DNA of 64,000 bases, taken from assembly GCF_014191875.1 (NCBI RefSeq), contig NZ_JACHXD010000002.1, positions 62,001-126,000 of the forward strand, read 5' to 3'. A model generated the notes under the pieces. That model was not told where the DNA came from. It ran no database searches and saw nothing but the letters and a program-made list of their open reading frames with translations. Shown in pieces: positions 41,488-52,040 of this stretch (its first letter is position 1; every line of letters begins with the position of its first letter). The translations under genes were made by a program, and so were the position numbers. Origin of the DNA: Pseudoduganella violacea. GTDB lineage: Bacteria > Pseudomonadota > Gammaproteobacteria > Burkholderiales > Burkholderiaceae_D.

Positions 41488-41651
41488 GGAACCTGCCTGA
41501 AATGACTGCCTGATTTTGTCTGGATTTGTCTGAAAATGTCTGGAATTGCACTCAAGCACGCCACTCAGAGCAACTCAGGCAAATTCAAACAAATGCAGAC
41601 AAATGCAGACAAATTCAGGCGGAATCAGGCAGTCATTTTCAGACAGATTCC
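41488..41651. repeat. Imperfect inverted repeat built of TGTCTG-type decamers
   Basis: The left arm (41488-41549) holds phased TGCCTG/TGTCTG units about 10-11 bases apart. The right arm (41579-41651) is its imperfect reverse complement, including two tandem CAGACAAATG decamers and AGGCAGTCATT. The region between the reductase and the opposing gene has no other gene. The two arms could form a large cruciform or RNA hairpin. Confidence 0.7.
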
Positions 41652-41700
41652 GCTACGCAGCTGCACAGACATCCCCCCCATCATGGTGCGGCTCATAGCG

Positions 41701-42258
41701 CTAATCAAAAGCGACATCATCCAGTGCCGTAAAATTGCGCCGACGCTCCCGCGCCGGCCATGCATTTTCCTGCAAGCCGCTTGTATTCAAAGGTGGCGTG
41801 GCGGCACTCGCCGCCCCCGCAGCAGCCTGCTGGCCCAAGCGCACAAGTTCATCGCGCCGCACACAGGCCAGCTTCCATGTTTTCTCGCCAGGAAAATTTA
41901 CTGACACATCACGCCAAGCATTGCGCGTGCCACCAGAGCAGGCGGCAACAAATTGATTGGGCGTGAGCGCCCGCCCGTGATACATCAATTGATCGCCGAC
42001 AACCCGAGCGTAGCCATATTCGTGCTGGCAATACATGCGCAGCCTGCTCCCATCCGGTAGAAACAGGGACTTCCATTGATAACCGCGCAAGGCCGGCGCA
42101 TCCGGGGACGGTGCTTGCTTACGTACCTCCGCCAGCCAATACCGTAAGGCGTGGACCGCCGCCTCCGCCGGTTCCTGCCCACTCGCGGTTTCCTCCAGAT
42201 ACGCAAGCAAATCCTGCAAAGTGGCGGTATCGATATTCAAAGTCAGTTGAATCGGCAT
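41701..42258 (-). CDS. Hypothetical protein
   Basis: A 185-residue soluble protein not recognised as a known family. The start at 42258 is preceded by GGGGAG 6 bases upstream; the eight-codon longer start at 42282 lacks one. Residues 1-65 contain [21 protein letters not shown] and [11 protein letters not shown]. The middle has [27 protein letters not shown] and the later part [24 protein letters not shown]. The [10 protein letters not shown] opening and [12 protein letters not shown] look like a conserved domain, perhaps a nucleic-acid-associated one, but this is guesswork. GC-rich and codon-typical, so not an obvious import. Confidence 0.6.
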   Translation of the reverse strand: MPIQLTLNIDTATLQDLLAYLEETASGQEPAEAAVHALRYWLAEVRKQAPSPDAPALRGYQWKSLFLPDGSRLRMYCQHEYGYARVVGDQLMYHGRALTPNQFVAACSGGTRNAWRDVSVNFPGEKTWKLACVRRDELVRLGQQAAAGAASAATPPLNTSGLQENAWPARERRRNFTALDDVAFD

Positions 42259-42329
42259 GACTGTCTCCCCAAATAAATTCATTCAGTTCGACAGGCAAGC
42301 TCGGCAAACGTTCCTGACGCAGAAACGAC

Positions 42330-42351
42330 AATGGCGCCCACAGGCGCCATT
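42330..42351 (-). terminator. Hairpin after eda
   Basis: AATGGCGCC and GGCGCCATT form a 9-bp stem around CACA, 21 bases beyond the eda stop codon. No long T run follows on the minus strand, so efficiency is uncertain. Confidence 0.6.
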
Positions 42352-42372
42352 GCGAAACGAAGCGAACCGGGA

Positions 42373-42993
42373 TCAGCCGCGCAGGCTGCTGGCGGCTTTG
42401 GCCAGTTCGGTGATCTTGTCCCAGTCGCCGGCCTGCATGGCGTCTTTCGGGGTCAGCCAGGAGCCGCCGACGCAGGCCACGTTCTTGCAGGCCAGGAAGG
42501 AGGACGCCGTCACTTGCGAGATGCCGCCCGTGGGGCAGAAGGTGATGTCGGGCAGCGGGCCGTTGATGGCGTTCAGCATGCCGACGCCGCCGGCCGGCAC
42601 GGCCGGGAACAGCTTCAGTTGCTGGAAGCCCTGCTCGCGCGCCGCCATCACTTCGGACGGGGTCATCACGCCCGGCAGCAGCGGCAGGCCGCTGGACTTG
42701 GCGGCGGCGATCAGGGCCGGCGTCAAGCCGGGCGAGACGCCGAACACGGCGCCGGCATCGCGCGCGGCGGCGAATTCCTCGGGCTGGGTCAGGGTGCCGA
42801 CGCCGACGATGGCGCCTTCCACGGCGCTCATGGCGCGGATCGCGCCCAGGCCGTGCCGGGTGCGCAGCGTCACTTCCAGCACGCGGATGCCGCCCGCCAC
42901 CAGCGCTTTGGCCAGCGGTACGGCATGCTCGGGATCGTCAATCGCAATCACGGGGATCACGGCCGAAGTACGCATGATTTCAAGTAGGGTCAT
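42373..42993 (-). CDS. eda: KDPG/KHG aldolase
   Basis: A 206-residue aldolase that splits 2-keto-3-deoxy-6-phosphogluconate into pyruvate and glyceraldehyde 3-phosphate, the last step of the Entner-Doudoroff pathway. The sequence has [34 protein letters not shown], with the catalytic Glu, and [12 protein letters not shown], which holds the Schiff-base lysine, then FCPTGGIS. It starts one base after the edd stop codon, so the two are an operon read from the edd promoter with the HexR-like box at 44946. Confidence 0.97.
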   Translation of the reverse strand: MTLLEIMRTSAVIPVIAIDDPEHAVPLAKALVAGGIRVLEVTLRTRHGLGAIRAMSAVEGAIVGVGTLTQPEEFAAARDAGAVFGVSPGLTPALIAAAKSSGLPLLPGVMTPSEVMAAREQGFQQLKLFPAVPAGGVGMLNAINGPLPDITFCPTGGISQVTASSFLACKNVACVGGSWLTPKDAMQAGDWDKITELAKAASSLRG

Positions 42994-42994
42994 C

Positions 42995-44920
42995 TCAGGC
43001 TTTCTTGTTGATCAGGAAGTCTTCATCGGAACCGGGCACGGTGTTGCCGACCACCTCGGCATCGTGCAGGCCCACGGTGGTCTGGATCGGCGACGGCAGC
43101 GGGAAGGTGGTGGCGCCCTGCTCGGCCTCGCTCACGCTGTTGCGGAACATGGAGAACAGCTCGCGCCCCATGCCGATCTGGTTCGGCGTCAGGTCGGCCG
43201 TGGCCAGCGCGCGCGCATGCCAGACGTCGGAGGCGACCAGCGCTTCCAGCGTGCCGCTCTCCGCATCGAGGCGGATGATGTCGCCGTCGCGCACCAGACC
43301 CAGCGGACCGCCGGCCAGAATCTCGGGCGAGACGTGGATCGCCGCCGGCACCTTGCCCGAAGCGCCCGACATGCGGCCGTCGGTCACCAGCGCCACGCGC
43401 CGTCCCGCGTCCTGCAGATTGGCCAGGGCCGGGGTCAGGGCGTGCAGCTCGGGCATGCCGTTGGCGCGCGGCCCCTGGAAGCGGATCACGGCCACGAAGT
43501 CGCGGTCCAGCTTGCCGGCCTTGTATTCGGCCATGAAGGCTTCCTGCGAATCGAAGACCAGGGCCGGCGCCTCCACCGAACGGTGCTCCGGTTTCACGGC
43601 CGAGACCTTCATCACGGCGCGCCCCAGATTGCCCTTGACCAGCACCATGCCGCCGTCCGGCGAGAAGGGATCGGCGGCGCCGCGCAGCACCTTGGTGTCG
43701 CCGCTGGCGGCCGGGGCGTCCTTGAACACCACGCCGCCCTCGCCCGCCGTGGCCAGGAACGGTTCGACGCAGTGCTTGCGCAAGCCCTTGCCCAGGATGG
43801 TGGTGACGTCGTCGTGCAGCAGGCCGGCGTCGAGCAGCTCGCGGATCACGAAGCCGGTGCCGCCCGCCGCGTGGAAGTGGTTGACGTCGGCGTCGCCGTT
43901 CGGGTAGATGCGCGCCAGCAGCGGCACCACGGCCGACAGCTCGTCGAAATCGTCCCAGTCGATCACGATACCGGCCGCCTTGGCGATCGCCACCAGGTGC
44001 AGGGTGTGGTTGGTGGAACCGCCCGTGGTGAGCAGGCCGACCACGGCGTTGATGATGGACTTTTCATCGACCACATGGCCGACCGGAATGTATTCCTGGC
44101 CCTGCTCGGTGATCAGCGCCGCGCGCTGGGCGGCGGCGGCGGTCAGCGCGTCGCGCAGCGGCGTGCCGGGGGTGATGAAGGCGGCGCCCGGCAAGTGCAG
44201 GCCCATGACTTCCATCAGCATCTGGTTGCTGTTGGCGGTGCCGTAGAAGGTGCAGGTGCCGGCGCCGTGATAGGACTGGGACTCGCCTTCCAGCAGCTCT
44301 TCGCGCGTGGCCAGGCCTTTCGCGTAGCGCTGGCGGATGGCCGCCTTATCCTTGTTCGACAAGCCGGAGGTCATCGGGCCGGCCGGCACGAAGACGGCGG
44401 GCAGGTGGCCGAAATGCAGGGCGCCGATCAAGAGCCCCGGCACGATCTTGTCGCACACGCCCAGGTACAGCGCGGCGTCGAACATATTGTGCGACAGGGC
44501 TACGGCGGTGGACATGGCGATGGCGTCGCGCGAGAACAGCGACAGTTCCATGCCGGGCTGGCCCTGGGTCACGCCGTCGCACATGGCGGGCACGCCGCCG
44601 GCGAACTGGGCCACGGCGCCGACCTGGCGCACCGCCTCCTTGATAATGGCCGGGAAGTGCTCGAAGGGCTGGTGCGCCGACAACATATCGTTATAGGCCG
44701 ACACAATCGCCACCGAAGGCTTCTTCACTTCCTTCAGCACCAGCTTGTCGTTGGCGGGGAAGGCGGCGAAACCGTGCGCCAGATTGGTGCAGGACAGGGT
44801 GCCGCGCTGCGGTCCTTTGACGCGGGCTGCCTCCAGGTGAGCCAGGTAGGCGCCACGCGAGGGGCGGCTGCGCTGGATCACCCGTGCGGTGACTTTTTCC
44901 AGAACCGGATGCAAGGCCAT
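42995..44920 (-). CDS. edd: 6-phosphogluconate dehydratase
   Basis: A 641-residue Fe-S dehydratase of the ILVD/EDD family. Motifs: [37 protein letters not shown] and [31 protein letters not shown], with cluster-binding cysteines; later [19 protein letters not shown]. It makes KDPG from 6-phosphogluconate. The ATG at 44920 is chosen over the one two codons earlier because AAGGA sits at a proper distance only for 44920. A HexR-like operator is centred near 44953, just upstream. It diverges from pgi. Confidence 0.96.
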   Translation of the reverse strand: MALHPVLEKVTARVIQRSRPSRGAYLAHLEAARVKGPQRGTLSCTNLAHGFAAFPANDKLVLKEVKKPSVAIVSAYNDMLSAHQPFEHFPAIIKEAVRQVGAVAQFAGGVPAMCDGVTQGQPGMELSLFSRDAIAMSTAVALSHNMFDAALYLGVCDKIVPGLLIGALHFGHLPAVFVPAGPMTSGLSNKDKAAIRQRYAKGLATREELLEGESQSYHGAGTCTFYGTANSNQMLMEVMGLHLPGAAFITPGTPLRDALTAAAAQRAALITEQGQEYIPVGHVVDEKSIINAVVGLLTTGGSTNHTLHLVAIAKAAGIVIDWDDFDELSAVVPLLARIYPNGDADVNHFHAAGGTGFVIRELLDAGLLHDDVTTILGKGLRKHCVEPFLATAGEGGVVFKDAPAASGDTKVLRGAADPFSPDGGMVLVKGNLGRAVMKVSAVKPEHRSVEAPALVFDSQEAFMAEYKAGKLDRDFVAVIRFQGPRANGMPELHALTPALANLQDAGRRVALVTDGRMSGASGKVPAAIHVSPEILAGGPLGLVRDGDIIRLDAESGTLEALVASDVWHARALATADLTPNQIGMGRELFSMFRNSVSEAEQGATTFPLPSPIQTTVGLHDAEVVGNTVPGSDEDFLINKKA

Positions 44921-44945
44921 AATCATTCCTTATCAATGAATTTAC

Positions 44946-44960
44946 TGAAATTTTACTACA
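44946..44960. promoter_or_regulatory. HexR-like operator before edd-eda
   Basis: On the minus strand it reads TGTAGTAAAATTTCA, 14 of 15 matches to the HexR pattern TGTARTWWWAYTACA. It lies 26 bases before the edd start. Confidence 0.75.
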
Positions 44961-45089
44961 CTTTTCAGCAAACCGCGCATCTGCGCGCCACGGGATTGAA
45001 TAGATTAGCCAAAATGACAATCTAAATTGCCGCAGAGACTCATTCTATCCAGGGCGAAAAACCCATGGCGCACTGGCGTGCAATTGAAT

Positions 45090-45104
45090 TGTAGTGAATT
45101 TACC
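45090..45104. promoter_or_regulatory. HexR-like operator before pgi
   Basis: TGTAGTGAATTTACC matches 12 of 15 positions of TGTARTWWWAYTACA. It lies 50 bases before the pgi ATG and close to a TATAGT (45116-45121) that may be the -10. Confidence 0.6.
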
Positions 45105-45153
45105 TATTTTTATTGTATAGTTAGGCAAATTCCATTTCTTCCATACGGATATT

Positions 45154-46803
45154 ATGCGCCAGCCTCCCCTGACCTCCACCGCCAGCTTCCGGGCCCTCGC
45201 ATCCCACGCCGCCGAGGCCAAGGACTGGCAGCTGCGCCAGCTGTTCGCCGCCGACGCCGAGCGCTTTCCGGCCATGACGACCGACGCGGCCGGCCTCTTT
45301 CTCGACTATTCGAAGAACCGTGCCGACGCCCGCACCATCGCCCTGCTGCTCGACCTGGCGCGCGAACGCGGCGTGGAAGCCCAGCGCGACGCCATGTTCG
45401 CCGGCGAGAAAATCAATCTTACCGAAGGCCGCAGCGTGCTGCACACGGCGCTGCGTATGCCGCGCGGCAAGCAGTTGCTCGTCGACGGCCAGGACGTGGG
45501 CGCCGAGGTGCACGCCGTGCTGGAGCGCATCAAGGCCTTCACCGACCGCGTGCGCGCCGGCGCCTGGCTCGGCCATAGCGGCAAGCCCATCACCGACATC
45601 GTCAATATCGGCATCGGCGGCTCCGACCTGGGGCCGAAGATGGCTTGCCTGGCGCTGCGCTCCTATGCCCATCCGCGCCTGAAGATGCACTTCGTCTCCA
45701 ATGTCGACGGCCACGATATGGACGCCGCGCTGGAACAGGTCCATCCCGAGACCACCCTCTTCATCGTCGCCTCGAAAACCTTCACCACGGCCGAGACCAT
45801 GCTCAACGCGCACACGGCGCGGCGCTGGTTCCTGGCCTCGGCCAAGGAAGAACACCTGGCGCGCCACTTCGTCGCCGTCTCCACCAACACCGCCGCGGTG
45901 CAAGCCTTCGGCATCGATCCCGAGAATATGTTCCCGTTCTGGGACTGGGTCGGCGGCCGCTATTCGCTGTGGTCGGCCATCGGCCTGCCGGTGGCGCTGA
46001 GCGTGGGCTTCGGCTACTTCAGCACCCTGCTGGAAGGCGCTTACGCCATGGACGAGCATTTCCGCACCGCGCCGCTGGAGCAGAACATGCCCGTGCTACT
46101 GGCCCTGACCGGCTTCTGGAACCGCCAATTCCTCGGCGCCGCCTCGCTCACCATCGCGCCCTACCACCAGGATCTGAACCGTTTCCCGGCCTATCTGCAG
46201 CAGCTCGAGATGGAAAGCAACGGCAAGCGCGTCACGCGCGGCGGCCAGCCGGTCGACACGCCGACCTGCCCGGTGGTGTGGGGCGAATGCGGCACCAACG
46301 CCCAGCATGCCTACTTCCAGCTGCTGCACCAGGGCACGGACATCATCCCGATCGACTTCATCGCCGCGCTGCGCCCGACCCACGACCTGGACGGCCACCA
46401 CGACGCCCTGCTGGCCAACTGCTTCGCCCAGTCGGAAGCCTTCATGAAGGGCAAGAGCGCGGACGAGGTGCGCGCCGAACTGGCAGCGCAGCAGCTGCCG
46501 CCGGCGCAGATCGACGCCCTGGTGCCGCACAAGACCTTCCCCGGCAACCGCCCCAGCAACACCATCCTGATGGACCAGCTGACCCCCGCCACCCTGGGCG
46601 CCCTGGTCGCGCTCTACGAGCACAAGACCTTCGTGCAGGGCGTGCTGTGGGATATCGCCAGCTTCGACCAGTGGGGCGTGGAGCTGGGCAAGGTGCTGGC
46701 CAAGAAGATCGAGTCCGAGCTGACCGGCGAAATCGACCCGGCGCGCCACGACAGCTCGACCAATGGCCTGATCCTGATGGCGAAAGCCGCCAAAGTACAG
46801 TAA
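45154..46803 (+). CDS. pgi: Glucose-6-phosphate isomerase
   Basis: A 549-residue enzyme converting glucose 6-phosphate and fructose 6-phosphate. Motifs: VNIGIGGSDLGPKMACLALR, FVASKTFTTAETMLNA equivalents (FIVASKTFTTAETM), FPFWDWVGGRYSLWSAIGLPVAL, and the C-terminal DQWGVELGKVLAKKI. Catalytic Glu and His regions (EHKTFVQG; HQGTDIIPIDFIA) are present. It begins the plus-strand unit opposite edd; gnl follows after 13 bases. A HexR-like site upstream puts it in the same regulon. Confidence 0.97.
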   Translation: MRQPPLTSTASFRALASHAAEAKDWQLRQLFAADAERFPAMTTDAAGLFLDYSKNRADARTIALLLDLARERGVEAQRDAMFAGEKINLTEGRSVLHTALRMPRGKQLLVDGQDVGAEVHAVLERIKAFTDRVRAGAWLGHSGKPITDIVNIGIGGSDLGPKMACLALRSYAHPRLKMHFVSNVDGHDMDAALEQVHPETTLFIVASKTFTTAETMLNAHTARRWFLASAKEEHLARHFVAVSTNTAAVQAFGIDPENMFPFWDWVGGRYSLWSAIGLPVALSVGFGYFSTLLEGAYAMDEHFRTAPLEQNMPVLLALTGFWNRQFLGAASLTIAPYHQDLNRFPAYLQQLEMESNGKRVTRGGQPVDTPTCPVVWGECGTNAQHAYFQLLHQGTDIIPIDFIAALRPTHDLDGHHDALLANCFAQSEAFMKGKSADEVRAELAAQQLPPAQIDALVPHKTFPGNRPSNTILMDQLTPATLGALVALYEHKTFVQGVLWDIASFDQWGVELGKVLAKKIESELTGEIDPARHDSSTNGLILMAKAAKVQ

Positions 46804-46816
46804 CGGTATACACGAT

Positions 46817-47710
46817 ATGAACGAATACAGCATCCGCGCCGTTTGCGACGACACCATGGTGGTGGGCGAGTGCCCGCTGTGGCATGCGGCCGAACAAGCC
46901 CTGTACTGGGTCGACATCGAAGGCTTCGCCATCCACCGCCTGCACCCGGCCAGCGGCGCGCGCCGCAGCTGGCCGATGGCGACGGAACCTTCAGCCATCG
47001 CGCGCGCCGAACGCGGCGGTCTGCTGGTGGCCCTGCGCAGCGGCTTCGCCCACCTCGACACGGAGAGCGGCGCGCTGAGCGAAGTGGCGCCCGCGCCTTT
47101 CGATATGGCCACCACCCGCTTCAACGACGGCAAGACCGACGCCGCCGGCCGCTTCTGGTGCGGCACCATCTACGAGCCGCGCGACAAGCCGGCCGCCGAG
47201 ATGTACTGCCTGGAGCGCGGCCAGCTGCGCAAGGTCTGGTCGGGCGGCATGACGGTGTCCAACGGCCTCGGTTTCAGCCCGGACGGGCGCACCATGTACC
47301 ACGCCGACACCACCAGCCACCGCGTCACCCGCTTCGATTTCGATCCGCTCACGGGCCAGGTCTGGAACGAGCGCGATGTGCGCCGCTTCGCCACCGACAA
47401 GGCCAGCAGCGGCTATGGCGGCCGCCCCGACGGCGCGGCCGTCGACAGCGAAGGCAATTACTGGGTGGCGATGTTCGAGGGCGGACGCGTGCTGAAGCTC
47501 TCGCCGGCCGGCGACCAGCTCGACGAGATCCGCCTGCCCGTGCGCTGCCCGACCATGGTGGCCTTCGGCGGCCCGGCGCTGCGCACGCTGTACATCACCA
47601 GCGCCGGCAAGCGCCCGGCCGCCGAACTGGCCGAGCTGCCGCTGAGCGGCCGCGTGCTGGCGGTGGACGTCGGCGTCGCCGGTCGCGAAGAAGCGGCTTA
47701 CCGCGATTGA
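46817..47710 (+). CDS. SMP-30/gluconolactonase-family lactonase
   Basis: A 297-residue beta-propeller of the regucalcin/gluconolactonase family. Metal ligands: GECPLWH (Glu near residue 17), RFNDGKTDAAGRFWCGT (Asn and Asp), and PDGAAVDSEGNYWVAMF (Asp). It lies between pgi and zwf. No 6-phosphogluconolactonase of the Pgl type is seen, so this enzyme may supply that step or hydrolyse gluconolactone. The first role is inferred from position. It starts 13 bases after pgi and is likely cotranscribed. Confidence 0.88.
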   Translation: MNEYSIRAVCDDTMVVGECPLWHAAEQALYWVDIEGFAIHRLHPASGARRSWPMATEPSAIARAERGGLLVALRSGFAHLDTESGALSEVAPAPFDMATTRFNDGKTDAAGRFWCGTIYEPRDKPAAEMYCLERGQLRKVWSGGMTVSNGLGFSPDGRTMYHADTTSHRVTRFDFDPLTGQVWNERDVRRFATDKASSGYGGRPDGAAVDSEGNYWVAMFEGGRVLKLSPAGDQLDEIRLPVRCPTMVAFGGPALRTLYITSAGKRPAAELAELPLSGRVLAVDVGVAGREEAAYRD

Positions 47711-47808
47711 GGCGGCGCGACCGCCTCAGCGCCGCTTAAGCCAGCCCTGGCATGCTGGCGCGCTGCGTGGGGCGCGGCGCCGGCAAGCTCGTATCTTGCC
47801 AGTCACAA

Positions 47809-47823
47809 TGTAGTAATTTTTCT
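47809..47823. promoter_or_regulatory. HexR-like operator before zwf (distal)
   Basis: TGTAGTAATTTTTCT matches 12 of 15 positions of the HexR pattern and lies just before the TTGCAA -35 at 47823-47828. Confidence 0.5.
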
Positions 47824-47855
47824 TGCAAAAGCGGAATTTACGTAGTAAATTTTCA
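47823..47855 (+). promoter_or_regulatory. Probable zwf promoter overlapped by a HexR-like operator
   Basis: TTGCAA (47823-47828), a 17-base spacer and TAAATT (47846-47851) form the promoter. CGTAGTAAATTTTCA (47841-47855) covers the -10 and matches 12 of 15 HexR positions, so bound HexR would block polymerase. Confidence 0.6.
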
Positions 47856-47881
47856 AAACAATCCACCGGCACTCACACATT

Positions 47882-49353
<1,472 letters not shown>

Positions 49354-49354
<1 letters not shown>

Positions 49355-50208
49355 TGCTGCTCGATTCCATCCGCACCCAGCTCGATTCGCTGTCGAAGTC
49401 CGAGCGCAAAGTCGCCTTGTCGGTGCTCGACAACCCTTCACGCACGGTGAACGAAAACATCACCTGCCTGGCCAAGCACGCCCAGGTGTCGGAGCCGACC
49501 GTGGTGCGCTTCTGCCGCACCCTGGGCTATGACGGCTGGCATGAGTTCAAGCTGAAACTGGCGCAGGGCTTGGCCCTGGCCCTGCCCGGCCTGAACGAGC
49601 AGCCGGCCCAGGACGATCTGGCGGCCGATCTCGTGAACAAGATCTGCAGCCGCTCGATCAACACCCTGCTCGACCTGCGCAACAATCTGCAGGCCGAACC
49701 GATCCAGCAAGCGCTCGACATCCTGTCGCGCGCCAGCAAGATCGAGTTCTACGGCCAGGGCACGTCCGGCATCGTGGCGGCCGACGCCCAGCATAAATTC
49801 TTCCGCTCCGGCGTGCCCACCGTGGCCTATGCCGACCCGGCCATCCACAGCATCGCCGCCGCGCTCCTGCGCACCGGCGACGCCGTGGTGGCGATTTCGC
49901 AGCGCGGCAACAGCCCGGCCCTGGTGCGCTCGGTCAAGCTGGCGCGGCGCGGCGGCGCCGACGTCATCGTGCTGGCGCCGTCCGGCACGCCGCTGGCCGA
50001 GATGGCGACGGTGCTCATTCCGATCGACCTGATCTTCAACACCGACCCTTACACGCCGATTTCGGCGCGCCTCGCCTATCTGGTGGTGATCGACGTGCTG
50101 GCGGTGGGACTGGCGCTGCAGCGCGGCCCCGAGTTCCGCAAGAAGATGCAGAACGCGCAAAAAGCCTTGCAGGAATTCGACCTGCAATTCGATTCCTTCA
50201 TCGGCTGA
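49354..50208 (+). CDS. hexR: HexR, RpiR-family repressor of glucose catabolism
   Basis: A 284-residue regulator. The N-terminal HTH (about 1-77: RTQLDSLSKSERKVALSVLDNPSRTVNENI and VSEPTVVRFCRTLGYDGWHEFK) is RpiR type. The SIS domain (about 120-250: IEFYGQGTSGIVAADAQHKFFR; VVAISQRGNSPALVRSVKLARRGGADVIVLA) binds a sugar phosphate, KDPG in known HexR. The ATG at 49354 overlaps the zwf stop; a longer in-frame start at 49324 lies within zwf. Operator-like sites before edd, pgi and zwf make a coherent autoregulated regulon. Confidence 0.93.
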
Positions 50209-50283
50209 GCCTCGGCACAGCTGCACGGCACCTCGTCCCGCCACATGGCGAGGAACTGCTTGTGATCCATACGGCCACCCTTT

Positions 50284-50736
50284 TCACGCCGCCACGGCCA
50301 CCGGCCGCGGCGCGGCGAAACTGGGGGGCATCACGCCAATCTGCTGCAGCACGCCGAGCCGGTCGACCTGCAGCCAGGCGCGGATGATCTGGCCGTCGCG
50401 CAACTGGTAAATCACATTGCCCTGCTGCGTCACGTGCACATTGCTGGGCGGAACGCCGGCAAACGGGCCGCCATGGGCCGCGTGGAAGGTCCAGCGCACG
50501 GCCACGCGGTCGCCTTCGCCGAACAAATCCTCGATGCGGAACTGCACGCCGGGAAAACCGGTCTGCACCGACGTCACGGTGGCGGCGAATTCGCGCGGCC
50601 CCAGCTCGCCCTTGCTGCCGACGAAATCCGGCGCGATCAGCTCATTCAGCAAGGCCAGATTTGCTTGGTTGAAACACTCCTCATACAGCTTGCGCACCAC
50701 GGCCTTATTGCGCGCCACATTGTCGATAGCCCTCAT
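50284..50736 (-). CDS. SnoaL-like / ester-cyclase-family protein under SoxR control
   Basis: A 150-residue NTF2-fold protein: NKAVVRKLYEECFNQANLALLNELIAPDFVGS, then FPGVQFRIEDLFGEGDRVAVRWTFHAAHGGPFAGVPP and LRDGQIIRAWLQVDRLGVLQQIGV. Such proteins are named ester cyclases or SnoaL-like polyketide cyclases, but the real substrate is usually unknown. A promoter with a 19-base spacer that contains a SoxR box drives it, so it should be induced by redox-cycling compounds. It may modify or detoxify such compounds; this is inference. It is divergent from soxR. Confidence 0.85.
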   Translation of the reverse strand: MRAIDNVARNKAVVRKLYEECFNQANLALLNELIAPDFVGSKGELGPREFAATVTSVQTGFPGVQFRIEDLFGEGDRVAVRWTFHAAHGGPFAGVPPSNVHVTQQGNVIYQLRDGQIIRAWLQVDRLGVLQQIGVMPPSFAAPRPVAVAA

Positions 50737-50770
50737 GCTGTTCTCCTGTGCTTGCGTTGAATTGCAAAGC

Positions 50771-50801
50771 AGTGTAAAACCTCAACTTAACTTGAGGTCA
50801 A
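50771..50801 (-). promoter_or_regulatory. SoxR-activated promoter with 19-bp spacer
   Basis: On the minus strand TTGACC (50796-50801) and TACACT (50771-50776) are 19 bases apart, the overlong spacing of MerR-family activated promoters. The SoxR palindrome CCTCAACTTAACTTGAGG (50780-50797, plus strand) fills the spacer, one base from the E. coli soxS site. Confidence 0.88.
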
Positions 50802-50811
50802 GGACTTTCTG

Positions 50812-51264
50812 ATGAGCACATGCGATCCGGCCGGCTGCGGCCGGCAACTGACAGTGGGTGAGGTGGCGCAACGCAGCGGCGTGGCCGTCTCGGCAATTCA
50901 TTTCTACGAGGACAAAGGGCTGATCAGCAGCCAGCGCAATGCCGGCAACCAACGCCGCTATACCCGCGACGTGCTGCGCCGCGTGGCCGTGATCAAGGTG
51001 GCGCAGCGGGTCGGCATCTCGCTCGCTTCCATCCAGCAAGCCCTGGCCGCCCTGCCGGCCGGGCGCGCGCCCAACGCGGCCGACTGGGCCCAGCTGTCGC
51101 GCCGCTGGCAAGCCGAACTCGACGAAAAGATCGCCACCCTCAGCAAGCTACGCGACCAGCTCGGCGACTGCATCGGCTGCGGCTGCCTCTCGGTGGAAAA
51201 TTGCCGTTTGCGCAATCCCTACGATGCGCTGGGGGCGCAAGGCGCGGGCGCAAGGCTGCTGTAA
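50812..51264 (+). CDS. soxR: SoxR redox-sensing transcription activator
   Basis: A 150-residue MerR-family regulator. The HTH is [25 protein letters not shown] with [21 protein letters not shown]. The [2Fe-2S] cluster ligands are in [13 protein letters not shown]120, C123, C125 and C131. Oxidation of the cluster by redox-active drugs activates transcription from overlong promoters. AAGGA precedes the ATG. It diverges from the SnoaL-like gene with the shared SoxR box between them. No soxS is present, as in most non-enteric bacteria, where SoxR acts directly. Confidence 0.96.
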   Translation: MSTCDPAGCGRQLTVGEVAQRSGVAVSAIHFYEDKGLISSQRNAGNQRRYTRDVLRRVAVIKVAQRVGISLASIQQALAALPAGRAPNAADWAQLSRRWQAELDEKIATLSKLRDQLGDCIGCGCLSVENCRLRNPYDALGAQGAGARLL

Positions 51265-51353
51265 AATTTTTTGTCACGTTTTCAGCGCGCCGGCGATATA
51301 GCTAGGTACTCCGGAAAAACGGAGGCAACCCGCTTCGATAGGAGGGATCCATC

Positions 51354-51407
51354 ATGCAAATCCATAGCTTGAAAGGCCAACGAGATGAAACGCAATTACA
51401 TTCCTGA
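51354..51407 (+). CDS. Possible 17-codon upstream ORF
   Basis: ATG at 51354 follows a strong ribosome-binding site (AGGAGGG) by 7 bases and encodes MQIHSLKGQRDETQLHS, stopping at 51407, past the start of the next gene at 51385 in another frame. The next gene has only a weak site of its own. It may couple or regulate translation. No homology is recognised. Confidence 0.35.
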   Translation: MQIHSLKGQRDETQLHS

Positions 51408-52038
51408 GGGCATGAGCTCCACGCCGGCTCAAATTACCGAGCGGAACTCTTGGGTAACAGCCTTAAGCGCCGACCTTTCCCCCGAAACCTACACCCTGTT
51501 CAAGACCACCGTCCATTATCTGACCGCGACGGAGAGCGCCGACGCGCTGGCCGAAGAGGCCAACGACATCCTGCGCGACCTGCTCGAGGAGCTGGGCGAC
51601 GAGGCCGAACTCGACGCCGAATTGCGCCAGTTGGGCTGCCAGCTCAACCAGCAGCTGCAGACGGCCGACGCCAGCGATGAGCCGCTCAACGACGATCCCT
51701 GGCTCCAGGCACGCGGCCAGGATCTGGCCCATACCGTGGCCGCGTTCTGGACCGACCTGGCCGACACCTACAGCGGGCGGCAGGCGGCCTGCCAGCGCCT
51801 GCTCGAAGACTTCGCCGACGATAGCCACAGTAGCCGGCGCCATGCGCTGGAACTGGCGTGCTCGCGCTTCTATCTGGACACCCACCAGGCCCACCGCCTG
51901 CTGGCGCGCGCGCACGAACTGGCGCAGCAGCGTCACCAGGGCCGTGCCGCCGCGTCGGTCAACCAGCAGAGCCAGCGCGCGGCGCGCCAAGCCTTTTCCG
52001 CCCGTTCGGCCGGACTGGCCCACCACGGCAACCGCTAG
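51385..52038 (+). CDS. Hypothetical alpha-helical protein
   Basis: A 217-residue soluble protein, mostly helical. It is acidic in the middle (ADALAEEANDILRDLLEELGDEAELDAELRQ) and ends in a Gln/Arg/Ala-rich segment (ARAHELAQQRHQGRAAASVNQQSQRAARQ). No catalytic motif or signal peptide is seen and no family was recognised. The start is overlapped by a possible short upstream ORF that has the better ribosome-binding site. It converges with the metallophosphoesterase gene, two bases apart. Confidence 0.65.
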   Translation: MKRNYIPEGMSSTPAQITERNSWVTALSADLSPETYTLFKTTVHYLTATESADALAEEANDILRDLLEELGDEAELDAELRQLGCQLNQQLQTADASDEPLNDDPWLQARGQDLAHTVAAFWTDLADTYSGRQAACQRLLEDFADDSHSSRRHALELACSRFYLDTHQAHRLLARAHELAQQRHQGRAAASVNQQSQRAARQAFSARSAGLAHHGNR

Positions 52039-52040
52039 CC

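Noticed and set aside
41581..41640. Short tandem repeats that might be a CRISPR array
   Set aside because: Repeats are 10 bases long, directly adjacent, and without unique spacers; no cas genes lie nearby.
50209..50283. Short minus-strand ORF starting MDHKQFLAMWRDEV at 50270
   Set aside because: It runs antisense into hexR, has no homology I recognise and no ribosome-binding site; it is probably chance.
51290..51384. Riboswitch-like sequence (CTCCGGAAAAACGGAG then GGCAACCCGC) before the hypothetical gene at 51385
   Set aside because: It recalls parts of a c-di-GMP riboswitch, but the required 3' segment that would pair with GGCAACCCG and the CAAAGCC core are missing. Only a small hairpin remains.
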